This document shows, in pieces, positions 30,832 through 36,086 of a DNA stretch of 36,086 nucleotides. The notes under the pieces were generated by a model. That model saw only the letters and a list, made by a program, of their open reading frames with translations. It was not told the DNA's origin and made no database searches. The stretch is from CABHOJ01 sp965649545. Lineage in GTDB: Bacteria; Pseudomonadota; Gammaproteobacteria; Burkholderiales; Methylophilaceae. The stretch is taken from NCBI GenBank assembly GCA_965649545.1, contig CBFGLF010000005.1:1-36086 (forward strand), read 5' to 3'. Position numbers and translations under genes: made by a program. Each line of letters starts with the position of its first letter. Position 1 is the first letter of the stretch.

Positions 30832-31626
30832 TTAATTCAATACAAACTTTAGCCCGATCAGCAGCAGGATCGCAGCGAGGATGGGGCGCAATACCTTTTC
30901 GGGGATCTTGGCGCTGATATGGCTGCCGATCCAGATGCCGGGCAAGGAGCCGATGAGCAGACTGCCCAGTAGCACGAAGTCGACATGGCCCAGGGTCCAG
31001 TGACCGATGCCGGCGACCGCCGTCAGTGGGATGGCGTGGGCGAGGTCGGTGCCCACGACCTTCAGTGTGCGCATCTTGGGATACAGGAACAGGATGGCGA
31101 TGGTGCCCAAGGCACCGGCGCCGACCGAGGACAAGGTCACCAACACGCCGAGGATGGCGCCGGTGAAGATCGTGGCCGGGATCTGCATCTGTTTGAAACG
31201 GCCGGTGCTGATGGAGCCGTTCTCGGTCTCGCGCTCGGTCTTGCGCGTCAGATAGCTGCGTACCAGCAGCGCACAGGCGGTCAGGATGAGCGCGATACCC
31301 AGTGAGTAGGTGATGAGGCCGCTGGTCTCTTTGCCTATCGAGATCAGGTGCTTGATGACGAAGATGGTGCCGATCGCCATCGGCAGGCTGCCGAGCGACA
31401 TGAGGCTGACCACTTTCCAGTCAACCGAGCGGTGCGTGCCATGATGGACCCAGACGCCGCCGGTCTTGGTGATGGCGGCGAACAGCAAGTCCGTACCGAC
31501 CGCGACCGCTGGCTTGAAGCCGAACAGGAAGACGAGCAGGGGCGTCATCAATGAGCCGCCGCCGACACCTGTGATGCCGACCAGTACGCCCACCGCAAAA
31601 CCGGAGATGATATAGCCTAAGTCCAT
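30832..31626 (-). CDS. TauE/SafE (sulfite exporter) family permease
   Basis: A 264-residue inner-membrane protein with about eight hydrophobic segments. The paired family motifs are visible: GITGVGGGSLMTPLL with GTDLLFAAITKTGG in the first half, and TLSSVGAGALGTIAILFL with GTDLAHAIPL in the second. It is the first gene of the minus-strand cys operon, 24 nt before cysI, with the divergent cysB promoter region upstream. The family includes sulfite and sulfonate exporters and uncharacterised anion carriers. Position suggests it imports sulfate or exports excess sulfite; no CysPTWA transporter is in the window. Confidence 0.88.
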   Translation of the reverse strand: MDLGYIISGFAVGVLVGITGVGGGSLMTPLLVFLFGFKPAVAVGTDLLFAAITKTGGVWVHHGTHRSVDWKVVSLMSLGSLPMAIGTIFVIKHLISIGKETSGLITYSLGIALILTACALLVRSYLTRKTERETENGSISTGRFKQMQIPATIFTGAILGVLVTLSSVGAGALGTIAILFLYPKMRTLKVVGTDLAHAIPLTAVAGIGHWTLGHVDFVLLGSLLIGSLPGIWIGSHISAKIPEKVLRPILAAILLLIGLKFVLN

Positions 31627-31748
31627 GAAGTATCTTTGAAAAGTTGTCCGGGGCTTCGAGAGCCCGCTATTTTAACAGCTAAATATTTGTTATTTAATAA
31701 TATGTTATTCTATGAATATATATTTTCGTTATAAAGCGGGAGCCTGAG
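31627..31748. promoter_or_regulatory. Divergent cys operon/cysB promoter region
   Basis: A strongly A/T-rich 122-bp gap, unlike the GC-rich flanks, with several overlapping TAATAATATG, TATGAATATATA and TTATAAAG elements suitable as -10 boxes on both strands. CysB-type regulators bind A/T-rich sites near divergent promoters. GGGAG lies before the cysB ATG. Individual promoters cannot be assigned by eye. Confidence 0.55.
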
Positions 31749-32678
31749 ATGAAGCTGCATCAGTTACGGTATGTGCGCGAAGTGGCACGCCAGGGCATGA
31801 ACGTTTCGCTCGCCGCTGAAGCCTTGCATACTTCCCAGCCGGGCGTCAGCAAGCAGATCCAGTTGCTGGAGGAAGAACTCAACCTGCAGATCTTCCAGCG
31901 TAACGGTAAGCGCTTGATCGGTATCACAGAGCCGGGCCGAATTATACTGGAGTTGGCAGAGCGCGTCATGCGCGAGATGGACAACATCAAGCGCGTGGGT
32001 GAGGAATTCACCCAGGAAGAGACCGGTCACCTGACCGTCGCGACTACCCATACCCAGGCACGTTATCGTTTACCTGCCGCCGTGAAGGCGTTCATGGAGA
32101 AGTTCCCAGCCGTGAAGCTCACCATCCACCAGGGCAATCCGACCCAGGTGGCGGAGCAGGTCGCCAATGGCGAGGCTGATATCGGGATCGCCACCGAGGC
32201 CATCAGCAACTACGACAAGATCCTGAGCCTGCCTTGCTATCAATGGAACCGTTGCGTGGTCATGCCCCACGGCCATCCGCTACTGAGCGACCAGCCTCTG
32301 ACGCTGGAGAAGATCACACGTTACCCGCTCATCACCTACGATTTCGCTTTCACGGGCGGTTCTTTGGTCTCGCGCGTGTTCGGCAAGGAAGGCTTGACCC
32401 CGAATGTGGTGTTGACGGCCATCGATGCTGACGTCATCAAGACCTACGTCACGCTGGGTCTGGGCATCGGGCTGCTGGCGAAGATGGCCTACGATCCCGA
32501 GCGGGACACCAACCTTGCCATGCTGGATGCCAGCCATCTGTTCCCGCCTAGCACCACCTACGTCGGCGTCCGCAAGGACGCTTACCTGCGCGGCTACATG
32601 TATGAGTTCATTCAGCTGCTGGCGCCGCATTTCGACCGGAAGGCCGTCAACGACGCACTGAAGTCCGACGCCGCCTGA
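31749..32678 (+). CDS. cysB: LysR-type transcriptional regulator CysB
   Basis: A 309-residue LysR regulator. The helix-turn-helix MKLHQLRYVREVARQGMNVS with TSQPGVSKQIQLLEEEL is typical CysB. The effector domain has TTHTQARYRLP and NPTQVAEQVANGEADIGIATEA, the residues of the inducer pocket in CysB/Cbl proteins. CysB activates sulfate-assimilation genes under sulfur limitation, with N-acetylserine as inducer in enteric bacteria. It is divergent from the TauE-cysI-cysHDN operon, its likely target. Cbl (sulfonate regulator) is a close alternative. The stop abuts the stop of the convergent FNT gene. Confidence 0.94.
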   Translation: MKLHQLRYVREVARQGMNVSLAAEALHTSQPGVSKQIQLLEEELNLQIFQRNGKRLIGITEPGRIILELAERVMREMDNIKRVGEEFTQEETGHLTVATTHTQARYRLPAAVKAFMEKFPAVKLTIHQGNPTQVAEQVANGEADIGIATEAISNYDKILSLPCYQWNRCVVMPHGHPLLSDQPLTLEKITRYPLITYDFAFTGGSLVSRVFGKEGLTPNVVLTAIDADVIKTYVTLGLGIGLLAKMAYDPERDTNLAMLDASHLFPPSTTYVGVRKDAYLRGYMYEFIQLLAPHFDRKAVNDALKSDAA

Positions 32679-33518
32679 TCAGGATTCCTTGCCCGGACGC
32701 AGGTAGATCAGGTAATACATCAGGGCGACCAGCACCGAACCGCCGATGATGTTGCCCAGGGTGGCCGCGACGATATTGCGGACGAAGTGATCGAACGACA
32801 GGTTGGCGAGCATCTCCGGCGTGACGTGGGCAGCCGCAGCGATCGCCGGGTCCGCCGCAGCCAGCATGCCCAATGGAATGATGAACATGTTGGCGATACA
32901 GTGCTCGAAGCCCATGCTGACGAAAGCGGTGATCGGGAAGATCAGCGCCAGGATCTTGTCTGCGACCGTCCTCGCCGCGAACACCAGCCACACCGCCATA
33001 CAGACTAGCGCGTTACACAGGATGCCGCGGAAGAAGGCTTCGCTGAAGCCCAGGCCTGCTTTGCTGCTGGCGACCTTGATCGCCTGGATGCCGACCGTCA
33101 TATCCTGCGCATGCAGGATACCCGCCAGATAACCGAGGGCCACAGTCCCCAGCGCGCCGATCAGGTTGGCCGACCAGATCCAGACCCAGTTACGCAGCAT
33201 CAGGCGCGTACCGACCTTGCCCTGTGCCCATGCCATCGCCAGCATGTTGTTGCTGGTGAAGAGCTCAGCCCCGCCGATGATGACCAAGACCAGGCCCATC
33301 GAAAAGGTGATGGCGGCGACCAGCTTGGGCAAGCCCTGTGCCAGGGTGAACAGGTAATTCATGGCACCGAGCGAGATGAACGCGCCCGCGAGGATGCCGA
33401 GCATGGTCATCTGCATGGGCGGCAAGTGCGCCTTGTAGACGCCGATGCTCTCGACGCGTGATGCCATCTGCGCCGGGGAATAGGCGTCCAGGGATTGCGG
33501 GGTCAGGTGTTCTGCCAT
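32679..33518 (-). CDS. Formate/nitrite transporter (FNT) family channel
   Basis: A 279-residue inner-membrane protein of the FNT family with six membrane segments. GGAELFTSNNM and NIVAATLGNIIGG are the conserved half-helix and C-terminal motifs. AISLG-like stretch GAFISLGA lies in the first helix. In a methylotroph, formate, an intermediate of methanol oxidation, is a plausible substrate, but nitrite is equally possible from sequence. A TATAAT on this strand lies 34 nt upstream of the start. No pyruvate-formate lyase or nitrite reductase gene is adjacent. Confidence 0.9.
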   Translation of the reverse strand: MAEHLTPQSLDAYSPAQMASRVESIGVYKAHLPPMQMTMLGILAGAFISLGAMNYLFTLAQGLPKLVAAITFSMGLVLVIIGGAELFTSNNMLAMAWAQGKVGTRLMLRNWVWIWSANLIGALGTVALGYLAGILHAQDMTVGIQAIKVASSKAGLGFSEAFFRGILCNALVCMAVWLVFAARTVADKILALIFPITAFVSMGFEHCIANMFIIPLGMLAAADPAIAAAAHVTPEMLANLSFDHFVRNIVAATLGNIIGGSVLVALMYYLIYLRPGKES

Positions 33519-33551
33519 GATGTTGTGGGTGAATCGATGAAAAAGCCGCGT

Positions 33552-33557
33552 ATTATA
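33552..33557 (-). promoter_or_regulatory. Consensus -10 box upstream of the FNT gene
   Basis: The minus strand reads TATAAT, a perfect sigma70 -10 box, 34 nt upstream of the FNT start. No convincing -35 is seen at 16-18 nt. The surrounding 33550-33570 stretch is A/T-rich. Confidence 0.45.
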
Positions 33558-33606
33558 TGATAATTAACTACCCCTGGTTTGCGACTCTGAAAAGGTTGGT
33601 ATCACG

Positions 33607-34107
33607 ATGCGTCGTCCGTCCGTATCCCTGAGCTTACTGCTTGTTTCCTTTCCCTTATTCGCTTGCGCCGCCAACCCCATGCCGCCCATCGATCACAGTA
33701 CCGCGATCTACGAGGTCGCCGTCGAGCCGGGTGTGACCTACGACGATGTCGTGACCAGCCTGAAAGTGGTCTCCGAAGGCGAGAATTTCGTCAATCCGGC
33801 CAATTTCCCGATCGGCGATCACATGAAGCAGCGCGGCCAGGATCCCAAAGGGCCGCTGGAAGTCCGCGCCTTCTGCAATCTTGGTCTGGGTGCGGAGATC
33901 ATGCTCGACCATCCTGAGTTCGTGGTATTCGCGCCATGCCGCATCGCCATCTACCAGAAGCAGGGCAAGCTCTTCCTGGGGCTGGATCGCCCGACCTACG
34001 ACCTCAAAAGCATCAAGCATCCCACGGCCCGCGCCGTGAAAGCGGCCCAGCAACTGGAAGATACGCTACTCAGCATCATCGACCGGGCGCGCAAGGGCGA
34101 TATTTAA
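33607..34107 (+). CDS. Exported DUF302 family protein
   Basis: A 166-residue protein. A signal peptide of about 22 residues (RRPSVSLSLLLVSFPLFA) ends at LFACAANP, which could be a signal peptidase I site or a weak lipobox (Cys20). The DUF302 core follows: FCNLGLGAEIMLDHPEFVVF and CRIAIYQKQGKLFLGL, then DRPTYDL. The family is widespread and of unknown function; a periplasmic location is inferred. It lies 33 nt before the yjgR-like gene on the same strand. Confidence 0.85.
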   Translation: MRRPSVSLSLLLVSFPLFACAANPMPPIDHSTAIYEVAVEPGVTYDDVVTSLKVVSEGENFVNPANFPIGDHMKQRGQDPKGPLEVRAFCNLGLGAEIMLDHPEFVVFAPCRIAIYQKQGKLFLGLDRPTYDLKSIKHPTARAVKAAQQLEDTLLSIIDRARKGDI

Positions 34108-34140
34108 TCTGCATAATCCATAACAAACACAGGTGAAACC

Positions 34141-35649
34141 ATGGCTGAACCGATTCTGATCGCCAAATCCGGCACAACCGAACTGAGTATCCTCCCGCGC
34201 ATGGCCAATCGTCATGGCCTGATCGCCGGCGCGACCGGCACCGGCAAGACCGTCACGTTACAGACCCTGGCGGAGAGCTTCTCGCGTCGCGGGGTACCGG
34301 TGTTCATGGCGGACGTCAAAGGCGACCTCTCCGGCATGGCCTTCGCAGGTGGCGGCAATCCCAAGGTCGAGGCACGCGTCAAGCAACTCGGTCTCGCTGA
34401 TTTCACCCTCGCACCTTGCCCTGTCGCTTTCTGGGATGTGTTCGGGGGCAAAGGGCACCCGGTGCGGGCCACGGTCAGTGACATGGGTCCGTTATTGCTG
34501 TCGCGCATGCTCAACCTCAACGAGGTGCAGGCTGGCGTGCTGAATGCAGTGTTCAAGATCGCCGACGATAATGGCTGGCTGCTGCTGGACCTGAAGGACC
34601 TGCGCGCGATGATGCAGCATGCCTCGGAGAATGCCTCCGAGTATTCCGCACAATACGGCAACATCTCGACCGCCAGTGCGGCCGCAGTCCAGCGCTCGCT
34701 GCTGCAGCTGGAGAGCGAGGGTGCCGACAAACTGTTCGGTGAGCCTGCGCTCAACCTCGACGACCTCATGCAGACCGACAACAAGGGTCATGGCATGATC
34801 AATATCCTGGCGGCCGACGTGCTCTATAACTCGCCACGTGTCTACGCGACCTTGCTGCTTTGGTTGTTGTCCGAGATGTTCGAAAAACTGCCGGAAGTGG
34901 GGGATCTCGAGAAGCCCAAGCTGGTCTTCTTCTTCGATGAGGCGCACTTGTTGTTCAACGACGCGCCGGAAGCCTTGATGAACAAGATCGAGCAGGTCGT
35001 ACGGCTCATCCGTTCCAAAGGGGTCGGCGTCTATTTCGTCAGCCAGAATCCACTGGATATCCCGGACATGGTGCTGGGCCAACTGGGCAATCGCGTGCAA
35101 CACGCCTTGCGGGCATTCACCCCACGTGACCAGAAGGCCGTCAAATCAGCCGCGGAAACCTTCCGCGCCAATCCTAATGTGGATGTCAAGACGGCCATCA
35201 CGGAACTTGGCGTCGGCGAAGCCTTGGTCTCCTTCCTCGACGAGCAGGGTAAGCCTACCCCGGTCGAGCGCGCCCTAGTCTGCCCACCCGGTAGTCGTAT
35301 CGGTGTCGCGACCGAGGCCGAACGCGCCCAGATCATTCGTGGGTCGCTGTTGTTCGGGCATTACGAGAAGATGGTCGATCGGGAATCGGCCTACGAGATC
35401 CTCAAGGGCCGTACCGAACAAGCGGCGGCCGAGGAACCGCCAGCGTCCGGCGGCGGGTTCGATTGGGGAGATCTATTTGGTGGCGGTAGCACGACACCGG
35501 CGCCGACGGGGCGTAAACCTGCCGGCCGTCAGCCCGACAGTGTTCTGGAAACAGTGGCGAAAAGCGCTGCCCGTACCATCGGTTCTGAACTTGGGCGTCA
35601 GGTGATCCGTGGCGTGCTGGGATCTATCTTGGGCGGCAAGCGCCGCTAG
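34141..35649 (+). CDS. HerA-like ATPase of the DUF853/YjgR family
   Basis: A 502-residue cytoplasmic P-loop ATPase homologous to E. coli YjgR (DUF853). Walker A is GATGTGKT (30-37) and Walker B is KLVFFFDEAH (260-269). MADVKGDLSGMA and a QNPLDIPDMVLGQLGNRVQHALRAFTP segment are family hallmarks. The HerA/FtsK-superfamily fold suggests DNA translocation, but no nuclease partner (NurA) is adjacent and the cellular role is unknown. A Gly/Pro-rich linker at about 430-465 precedes a short helical C-terminus (AARTIGSELGRQVIRGVLGS). It ends 6 nt from a convergent gene. Confidence 0.92.
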   Translation: MAEPILIAKSGTTELSILPRMANRHGLIAGATGTGKTVTLQTLAESFSRRGVPVFMADVKGDLSGMAFAGGGNPKVEARVKQLGLADFTLAPCPVAFWDVFGGKGHPVRATVSDMGPLLLSRMLNLNEVQAGVLNAVFKIADDNGWLLLDLKDLRAMMQHASENASEYSAQYGNISTASAAAVQRSLLQLESEGADKLFGEPALNLDDLMQTDNKGHGMINILAADVLYNSPRVYATLLLWLLSEMFEKLPEVGDLEKPKLVFFFDEAHLLFNDAPEALMNKIEQVVRLIRSKGVGVYFVSQNPLDIPDMVLGQLGNRVQHALRAFTPRDQKAVKSAAETFRANPNVDVKTAITELGVGEALVSFLDEQGKPTPVERALVCPPGSRIGVATEAERAQIIRGSLLFGHYEKMVDRESAYEILKGRTEQAAAEEPPASGGGFDWGDLFGGGSTTPAPTGRKPAGRQPDSVLETVAKSAARTIGSELGRQVIRGVLGSILGGKRR

Positions 35650-35655
35650 CATGGA

Positions 35656-36086
35656 TTAGCGGTAAACACCGTCTTCCGGCCGGATGAAGCGGCTGCCGAA
35701 AGGTGGCTGATAGCGATAGCGGTCATAGACGGGTGGCGGCACCGGGGCGCTACCGGGCAGCGGTGGACGGTACCCAGGTGAGCCTTGATGATGGCCGTAG
35801 GGATAGCTGCTGTAGGGGTAGGTCAGGCCACGGCCATAGCCATAGTTGATGGGCGGTTCAGAGCCGCCGCCCATGCCGCAGGCGACACGCATGAGGTTGG
35901 TCTTGGCGCTGAGGATGATCGGATCGCGATTGCCGGCTGTCTCTTCCTCAACATCGCGTTTGGCTGCCTTGCACTCAGCCGAATCGGCGCGGTCGGCAAG
36001 ATAATCTCGATCGGCATTGCGACTGGCAGATTTTTGCGAGCTGGCTTCTTTCTCTGCCGACCTGACCCAGGATTTCTGTTCTGCCG
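35656..36086 (-). CDS. Hypothetical protein with Tyr/Pro/Gly-rich C-terminus (5' end beyond window)
   Basis: The minus-strand frame is open from the window edge (first full codon at 36084) to TAA/TAG-type stop at 35656, giving about 143 visible residues; ATG 35892 is internal. The upstream part is charged and helical (VRSAEKEASSQKSASRNADR, then AKRDVEEE). After LMRVACGMGGG the tail is rich in Tyr, Pro, Gly and Arg (YSSYPYGHHQGSPGYRPPLP). Three Cys are widely spaced. I do not recognise a family. Such tails occur in exported and surface-associated proteins, but the N-terminus is not visible. Its stop lies 6 nt from the yjgR-like stop. Confidence 0.6.
   Translation of the reverse strand, partial: AEQKSWVRSAEKEASSQKSASRNADRDYLADRADSAECKAAKRDVEEETAGNRDPIILSAKTNLMRVACGMGGGSEPPINYGYGRGLTYPYSSYPYGHHQGSPGYRPPLPGSAPVPPPVYDRYRYQPPFGSRFIRPEDGVYR

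Noticed and set aside
1..36086. CRISPR arrays, tRNA or rRNA genes, insertion sequences, prophage
   Set aside because: No regularly spaced direct repeats, no cloverleaf or rRNA-like stretch and no transposase or integrase motif was found by reading; a tool search could still find a small RNA.

Overview
The window looks like the chromosome of a methylotrophic betaproteobacterium, most likely Methylophilaceae (Methylobacillus/Methylovorus-like). This is inference from gene content and order: a complete pqqABCDE operon, the folC-dedD-cvpA-purF-metZ string, gyrA-serC-pheA followed by hisC and a type I-beta DAHP synthase, and an assimilatory sulfate-reduction operon divergent from cysB. Nearly all of it is dense single-copy coding sequence. 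I saw no rRNA, tRNA, CRISPR array, transposase or prophage gene.

Layout. 1-5014: end of folC, dedD (SPOR protein), cvpA, purF, then metZ behind its own leader. 5106-6317: a small coiled-coil protein, a small two-helix membrane protein, and a 2-Cys peroxiredoxin on the minus strand, with a perfect 17-bp bidirectional terminator between them. 6554-14707: gyrA, serC, pheA, a membrane diguanylate cyclase, hisC and aroF; serC starts at TTG and overlaps pheA, and the cyclase interrupts the amino-acid block. 14784-19708: a FadL-type outer-membrane porin divergent from pqqABCDE, with a perfect palindrome between them and two hairpins between pqqA and pqqB. 19715-22635 (minus): a three-gene signalling module with a membrane CheA-class kinase, a CheY-like regulator and a CheX-like phosphatase. 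22636-24910: an intergenic region with a nested CTGACA/TGTCAG operator-like element, a methyltransferase and a Bcr/CflA efflux pump. 25034-31626 (minus): TauE-like permease, cysI, DUF934, cysH, cysD, cysN and 7Fe ferredoxin fdxA, read in that order. 31749-36086: cysB, a formate/nitrite channel, a DUF302 protein, a YjgR/HerA-like ATPase and the 3' part of an unknown gene.

How the genes work together. The sulfur block is coherent: sulfate is activated to APS by CysDN, APS is reduced directly by a 4Fe-4S CysH (no APS kinase is present), sulfite is reduced by a one-component siroheme enzyme, and CysB is the expected regulator. MetZ can use the sulfide to make homocysteine. PQQ is the cofactor of periplasmic methanol dehydrogenase, which fits a methylotroph, as does a possible formate channel.

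The most unusual item is the signalling module. Its kinase carries a PilJ-type sensor, a PAS-like region, an internal Hpt and a CheA-type ATPase in one membrane protein, with no CheW-like domain, so it resembles a chemosensory pathway without a separate receptor. The second is the metZ leader, where an intrinsic terminator sits only 34 nt before the start codon and a competing hairpin can be drawn.
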